From an uncultured Chloroflexota bacterium (GTDB lineage Bacteria > Chloroflexota > Dehalococcoidia > Lucifugimonadales > CAJWER01): DNA of 24,489 nucleotides. This document shows positions 14,534-23,087 of this stretch, piece after piece (position 1 is the stretch's first letter; each line of letters opens with the position of its first letter). The notes beneath the pieces were generated by a model. The model ran no database searches and was not told the origin of the DNA. It saw nothing but the letters and a program-made list of their open reading frames with translations. The stretch is from positions 1 through 24,489 of the forward strand of contig CAJWER010000010.1 of assembly GCA_913030785.1 (NCBI GenBank). Direction: 5' to 3'. The position numbers and the translations under genes are program-made.

Positions 14534-17002
14534 ATGCCAAGTAGGTTTGAGAAATTTTCCGAAAGAGCCCGCAGGGTCCTGTCGCTGGCAAATGAAGAGG
14601 CCCAGCGCTTCAATCACAATTACATTGGGACTGAGCACATCCTGCTAGGCTTGGTGCGTGAGACCGATGGCGTCGCCGCCAAGGTACTCTCAAATCTCGG
14701 TGTGGAACTTGATAAGGTCAGGTCTGCGGTCGAATTTATCATCGGCCGCGGCGAAAAGGCGACCTCTGGCGAGAAGGGGCTGACCCCACGAACCAAGAAG
14801 GTCGTCGAGTTGGCGGTCGACGAAGCCCGCAGGCTCAACCACAACTTCATCGGAACTGAACACCTGCTCATCGGCCTCCTGCGAGAAGGCGAAGGCGTCG
14901 CAGCGGGTGTCCTGGAGAGTCTACAGGTCAACCTGGACAAGGTCAGGGCCGAGACCAGCCGCATCCTGACCCAGAGCCCCAGCCAGTCCCAGAGCGGGAG
15001 CGGCGCCAGGGGCCAGACCCGTACTCCGACCCTCGACCAACTCGGCATCGACCTCACTATTGCAGCTCGCGCTGGCAAACTTGATCCCACCGTGGGCCGA
15101 GAGCAGGAGATTCAGCGGGTCACCCAGATACTTAGTCGGCGAACGAAGAACAACCCGGTGCTCGTTGGAGAGCCCGGTGTCGGCAAAACAGCTATCGTCG
15201 AGGCTCTTGCGCAGCGTATAGCCAGCAATGATGTACCCGCCACCCTACAAGGGAAACGGCTGGTGACGTTGGACATGGGCGCCCTGGTAGCCGGGACCAA
15301 GTATCGCGGCGAATTCGAAGAGAGGCTCAAGAAGGTCATTGAGGAGATTCGAGGCAGTGCAAACTGCGTGTTGTTCATCGATGAGATCCATACAATGGTC
15401 GGAGCCGGAGCCGCCGAAGGCGCCGTAGACGCGGCGAACATTCTCAAGCCTTCTCTTGCTCGCGGTGAACTACAGTGCATCGGCGCAACCACCCTGGACG
15501 ACTATCGCAAATATGTCGAGCGAGACCCCGCGTTGGAGCGTCGCTTCCAGCCCGTCACGGTCAATGAGCCAACCTCCGAAGAGACGGTGGAAATCCTGCG
15601 CGGTGTGAAGAGCCGCTACGAGGAACACCACCAGCTCGAAATCAGTGATGAAGCGATCCTCGCAGCCGCAAATCTCGCCACCAGGTTCATCCCCGACAGG
15701 TTCCTGCCTGATAAGGCTATTGATCTGATAGACGAGGCATCTTCACGGGTTCGGATCAACTTCAGCACCGCACCACTGTCTGTGAGCGAAACTTCAAAGG
15801 CCCTCGACAGCGTCCGGGCTGAAAAGGACGAGGCTATCTCCGGCCGCCAGTACGAGTTTGCAGCCGAGCTTCGTGAACGCGAGACCAGCCTATCTGAGAA
15901 GCTCATTGAACTGCAGAAAGAGTGGCAGGACGAGAAGTCCGAGGAGAAGCCCGTCGTGTCCGAAGAGGACATAGCGGAGGTCGTGAGCATGTGGACCGGC
16001 ATTCCGGTCACCCGGCTAACCTCCGACGAGATGGAGCGCCTGGTCAAAATGGAAGAGGAGCTTCACGAGGCTGTCGTCAGTCAGGACGAAGCTGTAACGA
16101 TGGTTTCGAAGGCCGTTCGCAGGGCCCGTGCGGGCCTCAAAGACCGCACCAGACCCGTTGGCACCTTCATCTTTGCCGGTCCAACTGGCGTAGGCAAGAC
16201 GTTCTTGCCAAAGAAACTGGCAGAGTTCATGTTCGGCAGTGAAGATGCCGTGGTCCGAATCGACATGTCGGAATTCATGGAGAGGCACTCGGTTGCTCGC
16301 CTCGTTGGAGCCCCTCCCGGCTACGTGGGATACGACGAAGGCGGCCAGCTAACAGAGGCCGTGCGCCGCAAGTCGTACTGTGTGATACTGCTGGACGAGA
16401 TCGAGAAGGCGCATCCTGAGGTCTTCAACATTCTCTTGCAGATTTTCGACGACGGCCACCTGACCGATGCCAAGGGCCGGAAAGTCGACTTCCGCAATGC
16501 CATCATAATCATGACGAGCAACATTGGCTCCGATCTGATCCGGCAGGATCGCACCCTGGGATTCCCGAAGAAGGGCGACGATTCAGCAGCGTCGAGCTAC
16601 GACCGCATGAAGACCAACGTACTGGATGAAATCAAGCGTTTCTTCCGGCCGGAATTCCTAAATCGCATCGACGGCACAGTCGTGTTCCACCCGTTGAGCC
16701 GCGAGCACATGTCCCATATTGTCGACCTGAACCTCGAGGATGTGTCGTCAGGTCTGATCGAAAAGGGCATCAACCTCGAAGTGACCGAACGAGCCAAGGA
16801 CTGGCTGGGTGAGAACGGATACGACGCAAGTTTCGGGGCCCGACCGGTCCGCAGGCTGATCCAGGATCAGTTAGAAGACAAGCTATCTGACGCTATTCTG
16901 GACGGCTCACTCAACCCTGGTGATACAGCGGTCGTCGATCTGAACGACGATGGGGACATCTTTGTCAAGGCCGAATCTCCAGTGCCAGCGGCTTCCGTCT
17001 AG
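14534..17002 (+). CDS. clpC: ATP-dependent Clp protease ATPase subunit ClpC
   Basis: An AAA+ unfoldase of 822 residues that feeds proteins to ClpP. The N-domain has two Clp repeats with near-identical NHNYIGTEHILLGL and NHNFIGTEHLLIGL (28-41, 102-115). A Ser/Gln-rich linker (147-165) follows. NBD1 has Walker A GEPGVGKT (212-219) and Walker B VLFIDEIH. The middle region holds a UVR-like helix RQYEFAAELRERE, the ClpC hallmark that separates it from ClpA/ClpB. NBD2 has GPTGVGKT (549-556), ILLDEIEKAHP and sensor GARPVRR. After the second Walker A the sequence is FLPKKLAE, where ELAKALAE is usual. ATG 14534 follows GGAG at 8 nt. A strong hairpin terminator follows. No mcsA/mcsB/ctsR neighbours are present. 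Confidence 0.97.
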   Translation: MPSRFEKFSERARRVLSLANEEAQRFNHNYIGTEHILLGLVRETDGVAAKVLSNLGVELDKVRSAVEFIIGRGEKATSGEKGLTPRTKKVVELAVDEARRLNHNFIGTEHLLIGLLREGEGVAAGVLESLQVNLDKVRAETSRILTQSPSQSQSGSGARGQTRTPTLDQLGIDLTIAARAGKLDPTVGREQEIQRVTQILSRRTKNNPVLVGEPGVGKTAIVEALAQRIASNDVPATLQGKRLVTLDMGALVAGTKYRGEFEERLKKVIEEIRGSANCVLFIDEIHTMVGAGAAEGAVDAANILKPSLARGELQCIGATTLDDYRKYVERDPALERRFQPVTVNEPTSEETVEILRGVKSRYEEHHQLEISDEAILAAANLATRFIPDRFLPDKAIDLIDEASSRVRINFSTAPLSVSETSKALDSVRAEKDEAISGRQYEFAAELRERETSLSEKLIELQKEWQDEKSEEKPVVSEEDIAEVVSMWTGIPVTRLTSDEMERLVKMEEELHEAVVSQDEAVTMVSKAVRRARAGLKDRTRPVGTFIFAGPTGVGKTFLPKKLAEFMFGSEDAVVRIDMSEFMERHSVARLVGAPPGYVGYDEGGQLTEAVRRKSYCVILLDEIEKAHPEVFNILLQIFDDGHLTDAKGRKVDFRNAIIIMTSNIGSDLIRQDRTLGFPKKGDDSAASSYDRMKTNVLDEIKRFFRPEFLNRIDGTVVFHPLSREHMSHIVDLNLEDVSSGLIEKGINLEVTERAKDWLGENGYDASFGARPVRRLIQDQLEDKLSDAILDGSLNPGDTAVVDLNDDGDIFVKAESPVPAASV

Positions 17003-17060
17003 GAGGCACTTGGCAGAAATAGCATCGCCCGCGATCCTAGCGGAAGCGAGAGATAAAATG

Positions 17061-17105
17061 AAAAGACCTGGTCAGCAGTTGCTGACCAGGTCTTTTCAGC
17101 TTTTT
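17061..17105. terminator. Strong hairpin terminator between convergent clpC and ABC importer
   Basis: AAAAGACCTGGTCAGCA (17061-17077) pairs perfectly with its complement at 17080-17096, and TTTTT follows at 17101-17105. The A-run and T-run on both sides make it usable from both directions. Confidence 0.93.
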
Positions 17106-17178
17106 GAGGAATGACCGGAACGAAAGACCGCGACGCCTGATGCTCCCCAAGATACGGAAGTTCCACCCACGCAAACCT

Positions 17179-18075
17179 TCAGCGGCGTTGCTGTCTCGGG
17201 TCCAAGGCCTCCCGTAGGCCGTCTCCGATGAAGTTCCACGACAGCACGGTGACGAAAATTGCGAGGCCGGGGAAAGTTGTCAACCACCAGGCCAGTGTAA
17301 TGAACTCCCGTCCGGTGGCGAGCATGTATCCCCAGGAGGGTGTCGGCGGCTGAATTCCGAGGCCGAGGAAGCTAAGTCCGGCCTCGATGAGGATCGCGTA
17401 GCTCATGCCCAAAGACACCTGGACGATGACCGTAGACAGAGTGTTCGGGAGAATGGTCCGCAGCATGATCCTGGCCGCACTGGCGCCGATCGCCCTGGCC
17501 CCCTCCACATACTCCTTCTCCCTGATGGAGAGTGTGTTGGCGCGGGTGACTCGGGCGAATGAGGGTATGAAGGCGACGGCGATGGCAAGCATAGCGTTTC
17601 GGAGCGACGGACCCAGCACAGCCACCATCAGAATGGCCAGCAGCAGGGCGGGAAAAGCCAGAATGGCGTCTACTATCCGCATGATTATCGTGTCGATCCA
17701 GCGACCATAATAGCCCGCGGCCAGCCCAGCGGAGACGCCGATCACAGTGGCGATAGCCATCGAGAGAATACCTACTTGCAGCGACACACGACCGCCCCAG
17801 ATGATCCGGCTCAGGTTGTCCCTGCCGAGGGAATCGGTCCCCACCGGGTGATCCCAGGACGGAGACTGCATCAGAGCGTCGAAGTCCATGTGGAGCGGGT
17901 CCGCGGGTGAGATCAGCGGCGCGAAGACAGCGGCGAGCGAAAGCGCGAGTATGATGATCACGCCGAGTAGGGCGGTCCTGTTACGCGCAAAGGTGGATAG
18001 GATGGTCCGTACCATCCCCCTGCTCTTCCTCACGTCGGCCCGCTCGTCGACCCACGCTGGCGTAGCGACGCTCAT
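17179..18075 (-). CDS. ABC transporter permease, DppC/OppC family
   Basis: A 298-residue inner-membrane permease of a peptide/nickel-type (PepT family) importer. A cytosolic N-terminus precedes an initial span at about 36-55, then a periplasmic stretch with HPVGTDSLGRDNLSRIIWGG, the family signature, and five further spans. The cytoplasmic EAA loop reads EYVEGARAIGASAARIMLR and contacts the ATPase. The C-terminal FIGDGLREALDPR is also typical of DppC. Its ATG overlaps the stop of the DppB-like gene as ATGA, so the two are translationally coupled. No ATPase gene follows; the operon ends toward the 17061 terminator, so the DppD/DppF partners must be encoded elsewhere. The substrate may be a peptide, opine, nickel or glycoside. 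Confidence 0.93.
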   Translation of the reverse strand: MSVATPAWVDERADVRKSRGMVRTILSTFARNRTALLGVIIILALSLAAVFAPLISPADPLHMDFDALMQSPSWDHPVGTDSLGRDNLSRIIWGGRVSLQVGILSMAIATVIGVSAGLAAGYYGRWIDTIIMRIVDAILAFPALLLAILMVAVLGPSLRNAMLAIAVAFIPSFARVTRANTLSIREKEYVEGARAIGASAARIMLRTILPNTLSTVIVQVSLGMSYAILIEAGLSFLGLGIQPPTPSWGYMLATGREFITLAWWLTTFPGLAIFVTVLSWNFIGDGLREALDPRQQRR

Positions 18076-19016
18076 TCGAACCTGATCCTTGGGTCGATAT
18101 ACCCGTAAACGATATCGGCCAACAGATTGATCAGGATATATATGATAGCCGTCACCAGTACCACCATCTGGATGATAGCGAAGTCTCTGGCCTGGATCGC
18201 ATCAACCAGCAGTAGCCCTACTCCGGGCCAGCGGAACACGGTTTCGGTCACCAGAGAGCCGGCCAGCAGTCCGCCGAAGTCCAGAGCGATGACGGTCACG
18301 ACCGTCAGCATCGCGTTCTTGATGGCGTGGCGAACGACTACCACGCCGTACGGCATCCCCTTCGCTCGGGCGGTCCGGATGTAGTCAGCGGTCATCACGT
18401 CGAGCATCCCCGAGCGCATATATCGGGTCAGCGCGCCAAGAAGTTGTATCCCAAGCGAAACGGTGGGCAACACGAAGTGCTTCCACTCGAACCCGCCGCC
18501 GATTGGTCCATAGCCCGAGGTGGGTAGCCAGCCAAGTTGGACCGCGAAGAACAGGATCAGCATCAGGCCGACCCAGAAGCTGGGAGCGGCGATTCCGAAC
18601 AGGGACACGGCCGAGATCACATTGTCCAGCCAAGTGAATGGGCGCAGCCCGGCTACGATTCCCATCGGCAGTGCGATCCCAACCCCAAAGGCCATAGCCG
18701 TCAGCGTTAGCGGCACAGTTCGTTTAAGCTTCTCCCAGACGAGGTCCGCGACCGGATACTCGGCGCTGTACGAAAGGGACACGCCGAGATCGCCCTGAAA
18801 AATGTTACCCACCCAGATCAGGTACTGGACCGGGATGGGTTTGTCCAGGCCCATCTGCCTGCGCGTCTCTTCCAGGCCCGCCCTGGACGCCTCCATGCCC
18901 AATCTCGCCACAGCCGGGTCTCCGGGGGCAAAGCGAACCGCGGCGAAGATTATCATAGACATGACGACCACCACGTAGGCGGTCTGCAGCAGCCTTCGAG
19001 CGATGTATCTCTGAAT
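18072..19016 (-). CDS. ABC transporter permease, DppB/OppB family (start uncertain)
   Basis: The second permease of the importer. Its six spans, the EAA loop (DYIRTARAKGMPYGVVVVRHAIKN, written in part) and the terminal YGYIDPRI are typical. The first conventional start codon is GTG 18974, but that would cut away half of the first membrane span. The same open frame continues upstream as KIQRYIARRLLQTAYVVV, exactly the usual family N-terminus. Upstream the frame reads ATG GAG TAG TAC AAG ATT CAG, with ATG at 19031-19029 and an in-frame amber at 19025-19023. Either ATT 19016 is a rare start (GGAG about 9 nt before it), or the amber is a mutation or sequencing error in a gene that began at 19031. 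I use 19016. Length is then 314 residues, normal for DppB. Confidence 0.85.
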   Translation of the reverse strand: MQRYIARRLLQTAYVVVVMSMIIFAAVRFAPGDPAVARLGMEASRAGLEETRRQMGLDKPIPVQYLIWVGNIFQGDLGVSLSYSAEYPVADLVWEKLKRTVPLTLTAMAFGVGIALPMGIVAGLRPFTWLDNVISAVSLFGIAAPSFWVGLMLILFFAVQLGWLPTSGYGPIGGGFEWKHFVLPTVSLGIQLLGALTRYMRSGMLDVMTADYIRTARAKGMPYGVVVVRHAIKNAMLTVVTVIALDFGGLLAGSLVTETVFRWPGVGLLLVDAIQARDFAIIQMVVLVTAIIYILINLLADIVYGYIDPRIRFE

Positions 19017-19038
19017 CTTGTACTACTCCATAACAGCA

Positions 19039-19072
19039 AATCCCGCCCGGCGGCCGACCGCCGGGCGGGATT
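19039..19072 (-). terminator. Intercistronic GC-rich stem-loop (attenuator or mRNA stabiliser)
   Basis: A perfect 15-bp stem, AATCCCGCCCGGCGG with its complement, around a 4-base loop lies between the solute-binding protein gene and the permease genes. It has no clean T-tract, so partial termination or protection of the upstream message is more likely than full stop. This would raise binding protein over permease, as in many importer operons. Confidence 0.75.
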
Positions 19073-19095
19073 CTTTGACGTGCTGGGGCCTAGGT

Positions 19096-20793
19096 CTAGT
19101 TAGACCAGGACCAGTCCTTTGCGTTCCAGTAGCCCTTCGGGCTCACATACGCGTCTTTCAAGTGCTCGTTGGCCGCGAAGAAGCGGGGCATGCTCTGCAG
19201 CTTTACCAGTGGCACGTCGCGGTTAACGATAATGTCGACGATGTCGAGGTATGCCTTAGCCCTGACCGACCTGTCGGTCGTGGACTTGCCGAGATCAAAC
19301 AGGTCCTCGATGTCCTGGCTGAAGTAGCGCATACCGTTGTTACCCTTGAAGCCCTCGGTAGCCGAGTCTGCTCTAAACAGAGACTGCATCAGGCCGTCCG
19401 GATCGGGCTCGCGGGTGTACCACGCATCGCCGAGGTCGAACTCCTTGTGGATACCGTTGTAGCAGCGCGACTCGGGCCAGTCCGCCCCTGAGCACTCGAC
19501 ACCGAACCACACCGTGTCCAGCCACGTCGGACTATCGACGATGACGATCTCCATGTCGATCCCGGCATCGGCCAGGTTCTGCTTGATCACCTCGGCCATC
19601 TTCTGGGTGACCGGGATGTTCTCGGGCATGTACTTGATCTTCAGCTCGCCAGGCCCATATCCGGCCTCGGCCAGCAGCTGCTTCGCCTTCTCAACGTCGC
19701 GTTCTGGGCACTCAAAGGGCAGGTATGCCCAGTGATCCTCCAGGATAGGGTTGCAGCTTGGCACACCCAGCCCGAAGTAGATGGCAGTGTTGATGGCAAT
19801 GGGGTCGATGGCCAGCTGGACAGCTTGGCGGACCTTGAGGTCGGCCATCGGGCCCTCTTTATAGTTAAAGATGACAGTCATGTACGACGCCGTGATCCCG
19901 TCTCTCTGGGCCAGAATCTCCAGACCTGGGGTGGCGGCAACACTCGCCATCTGCTCAAAGGGCAGGTCGACGGCGAAATCGATCTCGCCGGCCTTCAGGG
20001 CCGCAATCCGGGTCTGAGGATCTTTGATCGGCACGATGATCACCTTCTGAGGACGCTGATCCAGCGTGTCCTTATCGAAGTAGTCATCGAACTTCTCGAG
20101 CACGAGCCTGTCACCTGGAATCTGCTCGACGAACTTGTACGGGCCTGTGCCGATCGGCTTGGTGTCTAGGTCTGCGATTGTGTCCTTGTCCAGGATGGCC
20201 AGGGACCAATGAGCCATCGAGGGAATGAACACCGGTGTCGCGTTGGTCAGCGTTACCGTGAATTCATATTTGCCGGTGGCCGCAAAGGAAACCACGTCGT
20301 TGAGCTCGCCCTTGCACCTGCCCTTGTCAGCGATCTCGTTCCGGCACCTGTCCCAACTGAACTCGATGTCCTCGGCGGTCAGGGCCTTACCGTTGTGGAA
20401 CTTGACGTCGTCCCGAATCTTGAAGGTATAGGTCTTGCCGTCCGCGGAAGTGGTCCAACTCTCTGCGATGTCCGGCTTCGGATCCATCATCGTCGCGTCG
20501 TACTGCAGGAGCCTGCTGTACATGAACTCCGAGAAGATGATGTCAGTCCCCGACTGGCTCTTGGCGGCGTCCAGGAACTGAACCTCGCCGCTGTTGCCTA
20601 TCCTGAGAACGGAGTTAGCCGCCGGGAGCGGGGCCGGAACGGCGGTCGCCACCACTATTACCTCTTTGATCACCTCAACAGTGATCGTTTCGCCTGGGAC
20701 CTCCACGATCTCCGGATCACCGCTGCAAGCCGCAAGCGCGAGAGCTGTAACCACAAAGAGCGCCATGGTCCATCTAAGAGTTGTGGTTTTCAC
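19096..20793 (-). CDS. Solute-binding lipoprotein, family 5 (peptide/nickel type)
   Basis: A 565-residue extracytoplasmic receptor for the importer encoded just downstream. It has an N-terminal type II signal: basic start, hydrophobic core ALFVVTALALAAC and a clear lipobox with Cys23. A Val/Glu-rich spacer with PGETITVEVIKEVIVV follows; this style is common in Chloroflexota lipoproteins. The body carries SBP_bac_5 features: DPKPDIAESWTTSADGKTYTFKIRDDVKFHNGKALTAEDIEFS in consecutive blocks, IGTGPYKF, and KVRQAVQLAID. The start is GTG 20793 with a strong TAGGAGG about 9 nt upstream. A stem-loop separates it from the permeases. Family length is usually 500-550, so this is slightly long owing to the spacer. 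The ligand cannot be read from sequence. Confidence 0.95.
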   Translation of the reverse strand: MKTTTLRWTMALFVVTALALAACSGDPEIVEVPGETITVEVIKEVIVVATAVPAPLPAANSVLRIGNSGEVQFLDAAKSQSGTDIIFSEFMYSRLLQYDATMMDPKPDIAESWTTSADGKTYTFKIRDDVKFHNGKALTAEDIEFSWDRCRNEIADKGRCKGELNDVVSFAATGKYEFTVTLTNATPVFIPSMAHWSLAILDKDTIADLDTKPIGTGPYKFVEQIPGDRLVLEKFDDYFDKDTLDQRPQKVIIVPIKDPQTRIAALKAGEIDFAVDLPFEQMASVAATPGLEILAQRDGITASYMTVIFNYKEGPMADLKVRQAVQLAIDPIAINTAIYFGLGVPSCNPILEDHWAYLPFECPERDVEKAKQLLAEAGYGPGELKIKYMPENIPVTQKMAEVIKQNLADAGIDMEIVIVDSPTWLDTVWFGVECSGADWPESRCYNGIHKEFDLGDAWYTREPDPDGLMQSLFRADSATEGFKGNNGMRYFSQDIEDLFDLGKSTTDRSVRAKAYLDIVDIIVNRDVPLVKLQSMPRFFAANEHLKDAYVSPKGYWNAKDWSWSN

Positions 20794-20883
20794 AGTATCA
20801 ACCTCCTAAATCCTTGTGCTCGTGGACCGGCACGATTGCCAACCCCGGGGGGATCACTCGCATTCAGGGCCATTTCACATCTG

Positions 20884-20952
20884 GATTCGGTTCCTTGTGC
20901 ACCGAATCGACGGAAGTGCGGTCATATTGGCCTATTACGTGACCATTGTCAA
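20884..20952 (-). promoter_or_regulatory. Candidate promoter and inverted repeat upstream of the importer operon
   Basis: On the minus strand a perfect TTGACA lies at 20952-20947, but the best -10 at 17 bp is only CAATAT (20929-20924), so activation may be needed. Just downstream an 8-bp inverted repeat GATTCGGT/ACCGAATC (20884-20891/20901-20908, 9-base loop) could be an operator or a leader hairpin. Confidence 0.4.
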
Positions 20953-21001
20953 ATGTGCCCACGGAATAGTTGAGGACACCGCCCCTCCAGCCCTGCGACT
21001 C

Positions 21002-21010
21002 TGATATATT
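21002..21010 (+). promoter_or_regulatory. Extended -10 promoter element for radA
   Basis: TGATATATT is a TGn extended -10 box 28 bp before the radA start codon, giving a leader of about 20 nt that contains the SD AAGAGG. No good -35 is seen. Confidence 0.4.
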
Positions 21011-21037
21011 TGACCTGATTTATAAGAGGTAACTCGA

Positions 21038-22405
21038 GTGCCGAAAACCAGGAAAGCCTACGTATGTGATAGCTGCGGCAACGAGAGCCCGAAATGGGAA
21101 GGACGTTGTCCGGCCTGCAACGAATGGAACACCCTGGGTGAGGTGCCGGTTGAGAGCGGGTCCAGACGGCAAAAAGGCTGGTCGATTTCACCCGCCACGC
21201 CCCCCATGGAGTTGTCCGAGGTATCCACAGAGCGCCTCCCAAGACACCCGGCCTCCTCGGAAGAGCTGAACCGCGTCCTTGGCGGCGGCGTTGTACCAGG
21301 CTCGGTCACCCTCGTAGCGGGAGACCCCGGGATCGGGAAGTCCACCTTGTTGCTCCGGCTTGCGTCCGACATCGCCGGCGCGGGTGACGAGGTGATCTAC
21401 ATCACTGGCGAAGAGTCGATGGCTCAGGTCAAGATGAGGGCCGACCGCCTCAGCATCCCGGGAAAGGGCCTGTTCCTTCTTCAATCGACCGCGCTTGACC
21501 AGGTCATGCAATACCTGGATGACGCACGACCCTCCCTGGCGATTATCGACTCGATCCAGACACTCTACGACGACTCACTCCCCTCCGGCGCTGGCTCCGT
21601 AGCGCAGATCAGGGAGTGCACGCGAGCCCTCACGGAGTGGGCCAAGACGAACGGCGTACCCGTAGTGCTTACCGGCCACGTTACGAAAGGAGGCGAGATC
21701 GCCGGGCCCCGCGTCCTCGAACACATGGTTGACGTGGTGCTCTACCTCGAAGGCGACCCTTTGAGCTCGTGGCGGCTGCTCCGCACCATCAAAAACCGCT
21801 TTGGCGCTACCAATGAGGTCGGGGTCTTTTCGATGGAAGAGCAGGGGCTCGTCGACGTGCGGGACCCTTCGAGGGCATTTCTGTCGGAGCGTCGTAGTGG
21901 CGCGATAGGATCGGTTGTCGTGGCGACCCTGGAGGGAACCAGGCCACTGCTGGTCGAGGTCCAGGCGCTCACAAGCCCTTCTATGCTGCCTGCTCCTCGG
22001 CGCGTCGCGACGGGCGTAGATTTGAACCGATTACTGCTCGTCTGCGCCGTGCTGACCCGCCGCGTCCGGATGTCCCTGGCCGATCAGGACGTGATAGTTA
22101 ACGTCACCGGCGGGCTAAAGATTGGTGAGCCCGCTGCAGACCTTGGGATGGCCCTTGCCATCGTTTCCAGCCTCCAGAATACACCCGTTGCCTCGGACCT
22201 GGCCGCCATCGGTGAACTGGGGCTGAGCGGAGAACTACGCGCGGTACCCCAGCTTCCACGTCGAGTGGCGGAGGCCGGCCGACTGGGACTTGCGAGGTGC
22301 CTTGTCCCGGTCACAGGCGGCGGCGCAGACTCCGGCAAGAACGGCATTGCGGCAGTAGCGACCGACCACCTAAGGGACGCCATCGACGCCGCCCTTTCAC
22401 GATAA
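21038..22405 (+). CDS. radA: DNA repair protein RadA (Sms)
   Basis: A 455-residue RecA-like helicase that drives branch migration in recombination. The N-terminal zinc finger is C10-x2-C13 and C24-x2-C27. The ATPase core has Walker A GDPGIGKS (95-102), Walker B LAIIDS (167-172) and the RadA-specific KNRFG (252-256). The C-terminal third is the Lon-protease-like domain, with GGLKIGEPAADLGMALAIVSS and GELGLSGELRAV. Length is normal. The GTG start at 21038 follows AAGAGGTAA and places the zinc finger at the usual distance from the N-terminus. It diverges from the importer operon. A 214-bp gap (22406-22619) without a gene or clear terminator separates it from the DinB-like gene. Confidence 0.97.
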   Translation: MPKTRKAYVCDSCGNESPKWEGRCPACNEWNTLGEVPVESGSRRQKGWSISPATPPMELSEVSTERLPRHPASSEELNRVLGGGVVPGSVTLVAGDPGIGKSTLLLRLASDIAGAGDEVIYITGEESMAQVKMRADRLSIPGKGLFLLQSTALDQVMQYLDDARPSLAIIDSIQTLYDDSLPSGAGSVAQIRECTRALTEWAKTNGVPVVLTGHVTKGGEIAGPRVLEHMVDVVLYLEGDPLSSWRLLRTIKNRFGATNEVGVFSMEEQGLVDVRDPSRAFLSERRSGAIGSVVVATLEGTRPLLVEVQALTSPSMLPAPRRVATGVDLNRLLLVCAVLTRRVRMSLADQDVIVNVTGGLKIGEPAADLGMALAIVSSLQNTPVASDLAAIGELGLSGELRAVPQLPRRVAEAGRLGLARCLVPVTGGGADSGKNGIAAVATDHLRDAIDAALSR

Positions 22406-22619
22406 GACCAACGTGCCGTCCGAGAGGTGCCAGGAACACGATAGACGAAGTCGGGATTTCCTTCGCCGTAACGATAAGATAGATGCACCTCGAGGCTGCA
22501 TAAATCTGCCGAATTCCAAAGGGTCGTGCATAAGCTGCCTTACATACCATTTACCCTTGTGGTCAACAAGAGATTGGCGTGGGGCCACTCCCCGAAATGA
22601 TCAAATGTGGAGGACGAGA

Positions 22620-23087
22620 GTGTCGGGACCCCGAGAAGATGTCATGACACAGATCGAAGAGAAATGGGCGGAGCTCAAAGCCCAACTCTCCAAGGTCCCC
22701 GCCAATCGCATGGAAGATAGCGGAGTGGTCGTCCCCTGGTCGGTCAAGGACGTGGTGGGGCACATCACGACCTGGGAATGTGAGGCGATTGTTTCCGTCT
22801 ACAGCTACATCGCGGAGAGGGACACCGCCGCCCCGGCATGGAAGGATGATCTCGCCGGCTTCAACTTGCGGGCCGTCGAGGATACCAGGTCGAAAACCCT
22901 GGACGATTTGATGGCTAATCTCTATCAAACCCACGCAGAGCTGCTAGCATTCGTCGCCGGAGTGCCGGACGACGCCCTGTCGGCGGACAGCGTCATGAAC
23001 CGCATCCGTGAAGGCACCTTCGATCACTACGCCGAGCACGCCATCTCAATAAGGCAGTGGCTAGACACCGACGGCGCGCCATCTTGA
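22620..23087 (+). CDS. DinB-like four-helix protein (DinB/YfiT, ClbS/DfsB type)
   Basis: A 155-residue protein of the DinB/YfiT metalloprotein superfamily. It has the early motif VVVPWSVKDVVGHITTWE with H48, and a late pair H136 and H140 in FDHYAEHAISIRQWL; together these make the three-His metal site. Members include thiol-dependent transferases and hydrolases, and the ClbS/DfsB branch includes colibactin-resistance cyclopropane hydrolases. No specific reaction can be assigned. GTG 22620 is preferred as start because a perfect GGAGG stands 6 nt before it; ATG 22644 (8 codons later) has only a weak purine run. Its TGA overlaps the TTG of larC, so the two are probably translated together. Confidence 0.82.
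   Translation: MSGPREDVMTQIEEKWAELKAQLSKVPANRMEDSGVVVPWSVKDVVGHITTWECEAIVSVYSYIAERDTAAPAWKDDLAGFNLRAVEDTRSKTLDDLMANLYQTHAELLAFVAGVPDDALSADSVMNRIREGTFDHYAEHAISIRQWLDTDGAPS

Noticed and set aside
16205..16230. ClpC NBD2 variant FLPKKLAE after Walker A as a functional loss
   Set aside because: Walker A Lys, Walker B and sensor residues are all intact; the change lies on a variable helix and is likely lineage drift.
20209..20973. A long (254-codon) plus-strand ORF antisense to the solute-binding protein gene
   Set aside because: It mirrors the codon structure of a clear family-5 binding protein on the other strand; the protein has no recognisable pattern.
22406..22619. tRNA or small RNA in the gap after radA
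   Set aside because: No cloverleaf could be built; only short weak hairpins such as CTTGT/ACAAG near 22554-22568 are present.
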